Part shown: positions 1-8,100 of the stretch, in pieces
Position numbering within the stretch: position 1 is the first letter of the stretch
Layout of the letters: each line of letters opens with the position of its first letter
Virus record (IMG/VR): IMGVR_UViG_3300007515_000035
Coordinates: 1 to 26,378 of that record
DNA from: a virus
DNA: 26,378 nucleotides
Strand: one strand, 5' to 3'
Position numbers and translations under genes: made by a program
Notes under the pieces: model-generated
Database searches by the model: none
Seen by the model: only the letters and a program-made list of their open reading frames with translations
What the model was told of the DNA's origin: nothing

Positions 1-175
1 CGCCAGCATTGTATGGAGCGTTTCCATCCACCAGACCTTTCACCTTCGCTCTAGTCCTGCTGCGGGTTTCGTCCGCGCTGATCATTTTGTTAACCATCTC
101 CATGACCTCCTTGGCGTCATTGAGGCGAGTCTCCGGTGCGGTTCCACCTTCACTGATGTTTTTTAGTTCGTTCAT
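1..175 (-). CDS. Probable portal protein, N-terminal fragment (cut by window edge)
   Basis: The minus-strand reading frame opens with ATG at 173-175 and stays open for 58 codons to the left edge, so only the N-terminus is visible. Its ATG overlaps the TGA of the upstream zinc-ribbon gene in a 4-base ATGA arrangement, which suggests translational coupling. The visible part is a charged helical stretch (NDAKEVMEMVNKMI) followed by RTRAKVKGLVDGNAPYNAG. A short helix followed by a VDGNxPY-type motif is what I recall from the start of portal proteins in several marine podoviruses. A portal gene two places downstream of TerL also fits phage head-module order. The portal would form the dodecameric DNA-entry ring at the capsid vertex. 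The call rests on one motif plus position, because the body of the protein lies outside the window. Confidence 0.5.
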   Translation of the reverse strand, partial: MNELKNISEGGTAPETRLNDAKEVMEMVNKMISADETRSRTRAKVKGLVDGNAPYNAG

Positions 176-756
176 TTTTTCCAGCAGTTTTGCGGCAAGG
201 CGGCTTGAACCTCGTCGCGTTGGTTGTTCTGTAAAATATCCAGCGGGAACCAGACCTGTGCCCGGTTAAAGCAGCCGCAGTGGCGGCAGACCTTGAGGCG
301 TTGATCGGCCTTGGTCTGGCGACTCCCCGACAGGGTGTTCACCAGCTTCTCCACATTCCCCGTGGCGCAGGTTTTGCAGCCATGGGCGTCGATGTTGTCT
401 GGGCAGTTGGCACAGACGACGCTGCGCCGGTCAGCCTCCTTTTGATCCACTCGCTCATTGCCGCGAAGAAACGTATGAACCCACGTTTTCGTGAAGGACA
501 CAACTTCAGACAGACCGATTTTTCGTTCCGGCCTATCCGCCACCTCTTCGCAGCCATCGGGAATCTCATCACACATGAACGCCTCGATCTCGTCTTCCAA
601 CCCCGGATCAATGGCCAGTTCGTTGGCCTCGCGGTGGCGGTAAACTGCGTTGATCAAGGCGTTCCAATGCGGCGCGGTGATTAGCTGGCCGGTTTCTTTT
701 TGAAAGTAACGCCAGCCACCCAAAGGGGTGCGCGTCTTATTCTTCCACTGCCGCAT
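172..756 (-). CDS. Cysteine-rich zinc-ribbon-like protein next to TerL
   Basis: This 194-aa protein starts at ATG 756 with a good GAGGA ribosome site and overlaps the TerL 3' end by 20 bases. Its stop overlaps the portal-like start. The N-terminus carries GGWRYFQKETG and a WNALINAVYRHREANEL helix. The middle is acidic. The C-terminal half holds paired cysteines: Cys115/118, Cys127/130 and Cys157/160/162, with a further Cys191, the pattern of two zinc knuckles. There is no signal peptide or membrane segment. I do not recognise a named family. Its place between terminase and portal suggests a packaging or head-assembly accessory role, possibly DNA or terminase binding in place of a classical small terminase, which I do not see here. 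That role is inference. The gene itself is well supported by length, ribosome site and overlap with both neighbours. Confidence 0.75.
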   Translation of the reverse strand: MRQWKNKTRTPLGGWRYFQKETGQLITAPHWNALINAVYRHREANELAIDPGLEDEIEAFMCDEIPDGCEEVADRPERKIGLSEVVSFTKTWVHTFLRGNERVDQKEADRRSVVCANCPDNIDAHGCKTCATGNVEKLVNTLSGSRQTKADQRLKVCRHCGCFNRAQVWFPLDILQNNQRDEVQAALPQNCWKK

Positions 757-2398
757 ATAAATTTTCCTCGTTGTAAATCGAATCGTACTTTAGCGATAAA
801 GTTAGCCAATCTTTATCAGTTTTTGCCTCACCTTTCAAGCGGCCCGCGCCAAGAGTGCGGGCGACCTCGATAATTAGTGCGGCGGCGTCGGCTAAATCAG
901 GCGATTGGCCGGTGCGCGATTTCATCTCCACCTTGCGCTCGACCACGATCTTGCGCCTTTGGTCGTCGAACATACGCTGGCAAAACTCCACGATGGTGTC
1001 GCGATCCATGCCGCGCACTTGCTCGCGGATCACCCATTCGCGCACAGAAAACCACAACTCGGTGACGCGGTTCATGTACGCTTCATGGCTGGGGCGTCCA
1101 TCCTCGGCGGATACCGGGAGATTGCTGGCCTTACCGCCGAACTCAACCCGCATGATGTCTGGCGACCATTCTTTGCTGATGATGTCGCACAAGCCACCGC
1201 CTTCGCCCGTGGCGTCAATGGCGAGGTGGCGCGGCTCGACGCCACGGCTGATGCATTCCTGTTTCACGGCCTTGGCGATTTGAAAGTGGATGGGTTCGCT
1301 TGATTGAGCGTCCAGCTTAATGGTGATGGTTTCGGTGAACTCCACACCCATGAGGCCACCCTCAAGATCGCCGTATTTGGCAAAGCGCAAGATACAGCGG
1401 TCGCCGCCGAAGGCGGGGTCGAGGCCCGCGATCATATCCACCTTCGACATAAAAGTGTGGGATGAAGCTACGCGGTACTTGTGGCACATGGTTTCGGACA
1501 GGACGGTGGAGACGACACCTTCCCGTGGCCAGAACCCGCGTGAGTATTTCCAGTAGCGCGGGGAGTTTTCGCCCTCATATTTACGAGAGGAATCGACCTG
1601 ATCTTGAGTAATCAGAAACTCCCATTTGGTCTTACCGGCCTTAATATTTGGCGACTGGAGGCCATCGAACCGGATGCACACGCCGCGTTTAGTGCGCCAT
1701 TCCTGCGTGTCGATGTTCACGGTTTCCCAGCCGTCCAGCGGCTCGGAGAAACGGCCATGCTCGTCCAGCGTGGAATGGGGGTTGCCGATTGCGAGGAACT
1801 GGAACTCGCGACAACCCTTGGACAAGTTGGAGGTGGCCTCGAACGCAGCCTCTGGCGTGTCCGTCGCCTCATCCACGATGGCGAGAATGCGCTCGGAGTG
1901 GATGCCTTGGATGTTTGCGACAGCCTTGGAGGTGGAGCCGTCCAGCACGGCGACGGCGAACACGGCGTTCTTGTCATCGCCTTTAACAGACTGGAGCGTG
2001 GTTTTGGAATCCACCATGTTGCCGGGGAACTGGCCTTGGGCAGTGCGGAATAGATGCTGGATGTTTGCCCATGCGCGTTTGCGGATCATCTTTGCGGTTG
2101 TGGACGTTAGGATGACGCTAGAGTGTTGCGGGTCAGCCATCCACCACAGCATCGCATACAGCGAGGAGCCGAAGGTTTTGCCGCTGGCAGCGCAGCCTGT
2201 CCATGACACCCAGCTTTCTTCGCATAAGGACTCGACCTGACGTTCCAGCCACGGGTTCCAGATTAGGTCTGGCCAGATCAAGTTGGCCGCGTTCTGGAAA
2301 TGGCCGAACTTGCCTAATCCACCCTCATCCGGGGTGAGGCCAATGCGGAATGCGTACAACTCCGCTTCCAGATCGGAAACGGGGTGGTCAAAATTCAT
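737..2398 (-). CDS. terL: Phage terminase large subunit (ATPase + nuclease)
   Basis: This 553-aa protein is the DNA-packaging motor that docks on the portal, translocates DNA with ATP and cuts the concatemer. Numbered from the ATG at 2398, it shows a Walker A loop (GCAASGKT, residues 68-75) and a Walker B strand (ILAIVDEA, Asp176-Glu177). An RNase-H-fold nuclease domain follows, with acidic residues in GLDPAFGGD (Asp327), AIDATGEGGG (Asp395) and SPDLADAA (Asp501/504). Both TerL domains are therefore complete. The reading frame is open 64 codons further upstream to 2590, but that stretch is antisense to the start of the divergent spike gene and looks non-family-like. MNFDHPVSDLEAELYAFRIG is the more natural N-terminus. 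No strong ribosome site precedes it, so the start is the uncertain part. It is the first gene of the leftward packaging operon. Confidence 0.93.
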   Translation of the reverse strand: MNFDHPVSDLEAELYAFRIGLTPDEGGLGKFGHFQNAANLIWPDLIWNPWLERQVESLCEESWVSWTGCAASGKTFGSSLYAMLWWMADPQHSSVILTSTTAKMIRKRAWANIQHLFRTAQGQFPGNMVDSKTTLQSVKGDDKNAVFAVAVLDGSTSKAVANIQGIHSERILAIVDEATDTPEAAFEATSNLSKGCREFQFLAIGNPHSTLDEHGRFSEPLDGWETVNIDTQEWRTKRGVCIRFDGLQSPNIKAGKTKWEFLITQDQVDSSRKYEGENSPRYWKYSRGFWPREGVVSTVLSETMCHKYRVASSHTFMSKVDMIAGLDPAFGGDRCILRFAKYGDLEGGLMGVEFTETITIKLDAQSSEPIHFQIAKAVKQECISRGVEPRHLAIDATGEGGGLCDIISKEWSPDIMRVEFGGKASNLPVSAEDGRPSHEAYMNRVTELWFSVREWVIREQVRGMDRDTIVEFCQRMFDDQRRKIVVERKVEMKSRTGQSPDLADAAALIIEVARTLGAGRLKGEAKTDKDWLTLSLKYDSIYNEENLYAAVEE

Positions 2399-2450
2399 AC
2401 CATATTTTGTGTCAGCCAACTTGACTGTATCGTTAAAGGATACTATATCT
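2399..2450. promoter_or_regulatory. Divergent intergenic region with nested dyads
   Basis: This 52-bp gap separates the leftward packaging genes from the rightward virion operon. It holds nested inverted repeats: TTGAC (2421-2425) pairs with GTCAA (2454-2458, just inside the spike gene), and inside them GTATC (2427-2431) pairs with GATAC (2439-2443). Each TTGAC resembles a -35 hexamer, one facing each way. A TATATC at 2444-2449 sits 17 bases after TTGACT 2421-2426. A start there would fall after the ATG at 2451, so these hexamers may instead be an operator. The AAAGGA ribosome site (2435-2440) for the spike lies within the inner dyad, so a short hairpin could mask it. The dyads are visible; promoter or operator function is inferred and weak. 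Confidence 0.3.
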
Positions 2451-5012
2451 ATGGTCAAGCGGTTGTTGCACACGGTTATGTCGAAGATACTTCCTAAATC
2501 GGATTCAGACGGTTCAAAATTTTCAGGGTCAGTTGCACGGGCAGCTACAACTAGCGTCCATACCGGCCCCAAAGGTGATAAGGGTGACACCGGAGCGGAC
2601 GGAGCGGACGGTGCGACTGGCGCAACCGGCCCAGTGGGGGCAGATGGAAAGACGGTTCTAAACGGAACGGCGGCCCCAACTACTCAAGGAGTGGTTGGGG
2701 ACTTCTTCATAGACACGACTAACGATAATATCTATGGCCCCAAAACCAGTGGGGGATGGGGGTCTGCCACAAGTTTAATTGGGCCACAGGGTGCAACAGG
2801 CCCATCGGGTGCAGACGGAAGCGATGGCGCACAAGGCCCAGCGGGTGCAGACGGAAGCAATGGTGCAGACGGCGCACAAGGCCCAGCGGGAAGCGATGGT
2901 GCTGATGGTGTAGATGCGGCAAATGCCACGTTATATGTTCAAAATTTTTCTGGCACTGGAAGTGCAACGCAGTTCACACTCAGCCAGACTCCTGCCAGTG
3001 AGAACAATACGCAGGTCTACATTTCGGGAGTTTACCAGCAGAAAGATACCTACAGCCTTTCTGGCACGACTTTGACCTTCAGCGAGGCTCCCAGTTCGGG
3101 AGCGGATAACATTGAAGTCGTTACCGTCGCCACCAGTTCTGTCGGGTCAACCACATCTGATCTGGTCACGTTTTCACCAAGCGGCACAGGCGCGACTAAC
3201 CGGACTACTCAGGCGAAGTTAAGGGATGTAGTGTCCGTAAAGGATTTCGGCGCACAGGGCGACGGAACTACAGATGACAGTAGTGCGATTATTGCTGCGA
3301 TGGCAGCACTAGCTTCGGCTGGTGGAGGGACGCTCGTGTTCCCGGCGGGCACATACATTGTTGAATCGGAGTGCGATCAGGGTTCGTGCAGCGCGGCCTT
3401 CATGTACCGTGGCGAGGGCGCGACGATTAAATGCGCTGCATCATCTTTGATTTACAGGATGTTTGATATTCGGCCTAACGGGCATAACTTTTCGATGGAA
3501 GGTCTGGAGTTCGATGCGGACAGCAAAGCGCGTGAGTGCGTTCGAGTGACTGAAGCGAATCAGGATAGCAGCACACTATTGGTTAGGGACTGCGGATTCC
3601 ACAACACAACGATGTCTGGATCGTCTTCTGGCAACAGCGGACTGGTTAGTCTAGGCGGCTGGGATAAGGTCGTAGTTGATAATTGCTCTTTCACAGGCCA
3701 CACGCGCCCGCAGGGATCGGGAAATCCGGGTTCCGCTGGAACTAGCGGCTGCATAATCTCGGCGTCCGGGTCTGTTTATCCCCGCTATGTTAGTGTTCAA
3801 AATTCTATTTTCGAGGACATCACCAACGGCGACTCTGGGACATCAACGTACAATTGTGATGCTGATGGCTTAAAAATTATGGGCGCGACCACAACCGGTT
3901 CGTCGTATTTGTATTCCTCTGCAACGGTTTCAAATAACATTTTCCGAAACTGCAAAGGCCGATCCGTCAAAGTGCAAAACGATGAAACTGCGGTTATCGG
4001 GAATACGTTTTACCGTAACATTTTACCTAAAAAAGGCGGGTCATCAGAGGTTAACTTGCAGGTAGGCTCTGGTGAAGTTTCCAGCAATAAGTTCCATTAT
4101 GATGAAACTTCAGGAAGTGAAAGTCCATTCGACGACGGAGGATCGACGGATGCTGGTTCATGGCCGATTTCATTTTACAACTCAGAAGAGGATTCTCGTC
4201 CAGCAATGTGTACTGCGGCCAACAACACCGTTTACAATAATGTCACCGCGAGCGTGGGTGCATTGCGCTCAATTGTCGATTTCACGGGCGCAGTGGGGGA
4301 TCATTCACGAGTGCTAACGGTGTCTGGCAATAAGGCAACTGGCAAGACGGACAGCTTTATCACGGCCACACCCGAACCAAGCACAGGCGGCGCAGTTCAT
4401 GTCCATGCGACAGATAATTTTGCGAACGAAATCGGCACCGCGTTCCTAGACCTAAATGGCTCTGGCGGGTACGATAAGAATTTCGTCACGTTGACCGGGA
4501 ATGTAAATGCTGGCACAGCAAAACCAGCGGCGTGGTATCCGGGTGGGTCAACGGTTCCTAATGCTAATTACTCCGTCACTAATTGCGTAAACTTGACGGA
4601 GGACTCGGAAAGCACTGGGTACTTAAAGAATCGCGCCCCCACCACGTTTGCAAGCCGAATCCCTGCAATCGCACCCGACTCGTCAGTCGGTGGATTGCTT
4701 TCGATTCAAGCGGCAACCGTCGCAGACGATGCGACTTGGAACACCAGTCCTCGCGGCTATTATGGAGCATTCGCAGTTAGAGTTTTAAGTGTCGGTTATA
4801 GTTCCGCCACCACGGCGATCTTCGTCGATGGGAGTTCAACCGCCGCTCCTACGGATTTAGGAAATAGCGGCTCAAGTGTCGTTTTTATTTCGGAAGGCGG
4901 TACGGAGACGGACGGCAAAGTAAACGTGTGGCGAAATACAACAACTGGTGGAGTCTCTATAAAAAATAGGCTCGGATCGAACAGAGTTTTCACGCTGGTG
5001 ACGATGGGATAG
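2451..5012 (+). CDS. Tail spike: collagen-like stalk + pectate-lyase-type beta-helix
   Basis: This 853-aa tail spike or fibre protein probably binds or degrades a surface polysaccharide. I chose ATG 2451 because AAAGGA lies 10 bases upstream; the frame is open from 2283, but that part is antisense to TerL. In order it shows a short basic N-terminus; a collagen-like block of 9 Gly-X-Y triplets (from residue 39); a spacer with GDFFIDTTNDNIYGPKT; a second block of 15 triplets; a fibre module with SENNTQVYISGVYQQKDTYS; and DVVSVKDFGAQGDGTTDD (from residue 259), the entry motif of the pectate-lyase/right-handed beta-helix superfamily. About 430 residues of Ser/Thr/Asn/Gly-rich beta-helix-type sequence follow, then a shorter C-terminal beta region. 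No intramolecular chaperone domain is recognisable. Base composition looks more A/T-rich than in the core genes downstream, as is usual for exchanged spikes. Substrate unknown. Confidence 0.85.
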   Translation: MVKRLLHTVMSKILPKSDSDGSKFSGSVARAATTSVHTGPKGDKGDTGADGADGATGATGPVGADGKTVLNGTAAPTTQGVVGDFFIDTTNDNIYGPKTSGGWGSATSLIGPQGATGPSGADGSDGAQGPAGADGSNGADGAQGPAGSDGADGVDAANATLYVQNFSGTGSATQFTLSQTPASENNTQVYISGVYQQKDTYSLSGTTLTFSEAPSSGADNIEVVTVATSSVGSTTSDLVTFSPSGTGATNRTTQAKLRDVVSVKDFGAQGDGTTDDSSAIIAAMAALASAGGGTLVFPAGTYIVESECDQGSCSAAFMYRGEGATIKCAASSLIYRMFDIRPNGHNFSMEGLEFDADSKARECVRVTEANQDSSTLLVRDCGFHNTTMSGSSSGNSGLVSLGGWDKVVVDNCSFTGHTRPQGSGNPGSAGTSGCIISASGSVYPRYVSVQNSIFEDITNGDSGTSTYNCDADGLKIMGATTTGSSYLYSSATVSNNIFRNCKGRSVKVQNDETAVIGNTFYRNILPKKGGSSEVNLQVGSGEVSSNKFHYDETSGSESPFDDGGSTDAGSWPISFYNSEEDSRPAMCTAANNTVYNNVTASVGALRSIVDFTGAVGDHSRVLTVSGNKATGKTDSFITATPEPSTGGAVHVHATDNFANEIGTAFLDLNGSGGYDKNFVTLTGNVNAGTAKPAAWYPGGSTVPNANYSVTNCVNLTEDSESTGYLKNRAPTTFASRIPAIAPDSSVGGLLSIQAATVADDATWNTSPRGYYGAFAVRVLSVGYSSATTAIFVDGSSTAAPTDLGNSGSSVVFISEGGTETDGKVNVWRNTTTGGVSIKNRLGSNRVFTLVTMG
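2565..2645 (+). repeat. Collagen-like Gly-X-Y repeat, block 1
   Basis: Nine in-frame Gly-X-Y triplets (GPK GDK GDT GAD GAD GAT GAT GPV GAD) are expected to form a trimeric collagen-like rod in the spike stalk. The DNA repeats the GGA-CGG-A theme, which makes it prone to expansion or contraction. Confidence 0.9.
2781..2915 (+). repeat. Collagen-like Gly-X-Y repeat, block 2
   Basis: Fifteen in-frame Gly-X-Y triplets, starting at GPQ and ending at GVD, lie after a 45-residue spacer. Sub-repeats such as GAQGPAGAD/GAQGPAGSD recur nearly identically at DNA level, which suggests growth by local duplication. Confidence 0.9.
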
Positions 5013-5016
5013 CACA

Positions 5017-5175
5017 ATGAAACCAGAAAAAATAAGCGAAAATCACTACAAATATGACGGAATGCTGATCGTTTTAGCAGAAGGTGAGTACGATCCGAGC
5101 GATGACGCTTCGGTCGAAGCGGCCCTTCAATCTGTGAAAAATGATGTTGTGCGAGATGCAATCGCGGGAGAATAA
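5017..5175 (+). CDS. Small 52-aa ORF between the two tail spikes
   Basis: An ATG at 5017, four bases after the stop of the first spike, opens a 52-aa frame that ends two bases before the next spike's ATG. It therefore fills the space between the two genes exactly, and a GGGA lies upstream. The product (MKPEKISENHYKYDGMLIVL, then AEGEYDPSDDASVEAALQSV and an acidic tail) is small, soluble and acidic, without cysteines or membrane segments. I do not recognise a family. Small ORFs at such places between fibre genes sometimes encode fibre chaperones or assembly factors, but nothing in this sequence proves that. The exact fit in an otherwise 165-base gap is the main argument that it is real. Confidence 0.6.
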   Translation: MKPEKISENHYKYDGMLIVLAEGEYDPSDDASVEAALQSVKNDVVRDAIAGE

Positions 5176-5177
5176 AA

Positions 5178-8100
5178 ATGGCCAAAACAATCGTAACAAT
5201 CGATCAAGGTGGAACCGGAGCCAAGACTGCATCCGACGCAGCCGAGGCGTTGCTTGAAAGTGCGGGCGGAAGCGCAGATCAAGTTTTAATTACTGATGGT
5301 GCGGGCAATGTTTCGTGGGGCGGATTTACGCAAACCGGAACCGGAGCGACGGCTAGAACAATAACCGATAAACTAAAAGATGTAGTTTCTGTAAAAGATT
5401 TCGGTGCAGCGGGGGATAATTCTACCGATGATTCATCAGCGATTCAGGCCGCCATTGACGCTGTTGACGGCGGCCTGAGCGACCTCGGTGAAATTGAAGT
5501 TTTCACGGGCGCAGTTTTCCTGCCGTCAGGTCGCTACAAAATCGACAGTTCGATCACGCTCAAGAAGGGCGTTCACTTAATTGGCGAATCGCAGTCATCC
5601 GTATTGATTCGATATACGGGTTCCGGCAAGGCACTTGCAACGTCCACTGGGGCCAGCGACGAAAATCAGTTCATATGGATTCGTGACCTAACGATAGAAG
5701 GCGCGGGCAAGTCCACGACTACTCATGGATTGCATTTTAATGGCTCGTATTTTGATTCGGGCATTGAGCGCGTTTCGGTGACAAAGTGCGCCAAAGGGAT
5801 CGAGTTGGAACGTAGCTGGACGTTCGCAATCCTCAAGTCCCACTTTTACGAGTGCGCCGATGGGGGCGTGTGGGATAACGGCACGGCAGGACTGGTTTCT
5901 CATACGCGATTTGACCAATGCGATAATATTGGACTAACCGTCACATCCACGGCCAACAATACTCACCACCTTAATATTACCGACTCGGTGTTTCAGCGTT
6001 GCGGCCAAAACGGACTGAAGGTCGAGGCTGTAAACTGGTCGGGGCGGGGTTTATATTTTGAATACAATAACGCCGATGACGGAAATCACGCAGACCTACA
6101 CCTCAGCGGCGGTTCATTGCCGAAGCAAGCATCGGTTCGCGATAGCACCTTCATCGGGCATACAGCAAATGCAAACGATGCAATTTACTCCGATACTAGA
6201 GAGTTGCAGTTGATCGGCTGCTTCGTCAGCGGCTCGAATTACGACTCAAGTTTGAACGGCACGGCTAATCAAAACTCCGTTACCGTCATCGGAGGCCAAC
6301 ACTCTCTACCGCTGGACGTTGATTCTGGAACAGCCGTAAATATTGAGTCATCGGACAGCGTTGCGAGGCTTCGGTCAACCGGCACGGGCGGCATCGGCAT
6401 CTATGGCAACCCCGCTGCGACGGAATCATTCGCGGTTTCCACCGCTCAAGGCCGCGAGTATATCAATTTTGAGGGAGCGACCAATCAGTATGTCGTGCTA
6501 GACACTCCTGCGGGTCGTCGCAATAACATCATTTTTAAGTCGGACGGAGTTGCTAAATTTTATGTGGGGCGCGGCGACAGCGACGATGTGGGAGACGATT
6601 GGTTTTATGTAGATGGAACCGACAACGACACATCACCATCGTTCGGGGTCAAAACGGATGGCCGGATAAGGTTCGCTGAATTACCGACGAGTGCCAGCGG
6701 CCTCAATGATGGAGAAATTTGGAATGACGATGGAGTTGTGCAACTTGTTGGTGGGTCGAATAGTTCGGCTGCGGACTCATTCACACAAACCGGAACCGGG
6801 GCCAGCGCACGCACAATAACCGATAAACTAAAAGATGTAGTTTCAGTAAAAGATTTTGGCGCGACGGGGGACGGCAGCACGGACGATACGACAGAGATTG
6901 AAGCGGCCATAGCCCACTGTCAGGATTCTGGCGAGAATTTGTATTTCCCTCCGGGCGAGTACAAGATTACTACAACTATAAGTTTATCGTCGTCCGGAAA
7001 TTCGATTTCCTTAATCGGCCAAAGCGACGGGGCGTGGCAGAACGCCACTGCTGGCACCAGCCTACTGTGGGCGGGGGGTGCTAACCCGATGTTTGAGGTG
7101 TCCACTTCAGACTACGGATTCGTTGGCTTCCATGTACGGAATGAAGGGACTGCAACAGACTTCGTTGAGTTAACGAGCGGAGCAATTCGCACCTACATGA
7201 AGGACATGACCTTCTATGTGAATTCCGGCGCATCAGCATTTTCGAGATCGGTGGTGAGGTCAAGTGGCAACCGGCTCGGCTACTCACGGTTTGAGCATAT
7301 CGAATGCTACGGTGCGGCCCCTAAATTCGTGGACATTGACGGACAGAGTTCTTCAAACGGAATTACTCCATTCTATTTCGGTGGACGCTCAATTTTTGAA
7401 TCTACTTCAACGCAAGCAATGACCGTCCTCTACGTTAAGGACGAAACGGTTGACAATGTAGTAATCGAGAACTGCACTTTTAACCAGCAGGGCAGTGAAT
7501 TAACCATCATCGACACAACCGACACCGCTGCAACTGTCACGATCAATAGCCTGTCCATTCGGGATATTGAATGGGATTACTCGGTCGCAGGTGCGACCTC
7601 TGACAGAGCGTTGAAACTTAAAAATGTTAAAAACTTTACAGTGACCGGCGGGCACTGGAACTGCGGGGGAACAGTGACTGCGGTTGCTGAACTCGAAAAC
7701 ACAAACCTAGTCAACTGCGAGGGTCTTTACATCAGGAGTGCTGCATTGTTTTTCGACGTAGACTCTGACAGCACGATAAATTTAGGCAGAAATTATACAG
7801 ATACCAGTAATGTTACACGAATCGTAAACGACAGTGCGCCGGGAGTAATTCCAGTGACATGGACTGCTGGAAATGTACTGATCCTCGGCCACACTGGTGC
7901 GGGCAATGGCCATACGATTTACGAGATTTCGCCAACGAGCGGTTCAGGCTGGACGCTCTCGTACAGGCACGGTTCGGCAGGGTATCTCGTTCCGGGCCAG
8001 ATGATAACCATCCGCATAAAGAACGCCAGTGGGGGAGCCATCAGTGCCGGGACTCCGGTCAGCACGTTCCGCACCACCGCAGCACTTGTCGCGCCAGAGG

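Noticed and set aside
9-684. Plus-strand ORFs at 9-269 and 280-684
   Set aside because: They are antisense to the portal-like and zinc-ribbon genes, which have overlaps, ribosome sites and motifs on the minus strand.
855-2240. Several plus-strand ORFs of 60-204 aa across TerL
   Set aside because: They are antisense shadows of TerL. Walker and nuclease motifs fix the minus strand as coding.
2283-2450. Upstream extension of the first spike to ATG 2283
   Set aside because: It overlaps TerL codons in antisense, and ATG 2451 has an AAAGGA ribosome site.
2399-2590. 64-codon N-terminal extension of TerL up to ATG 2590
   Set aside because: It is antisense to the start of the divergent spike gene, including its collagen-like codons, and does not resemble TerL N-termini. 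ATG 2398 is preferred, although its ribosome site is weak.
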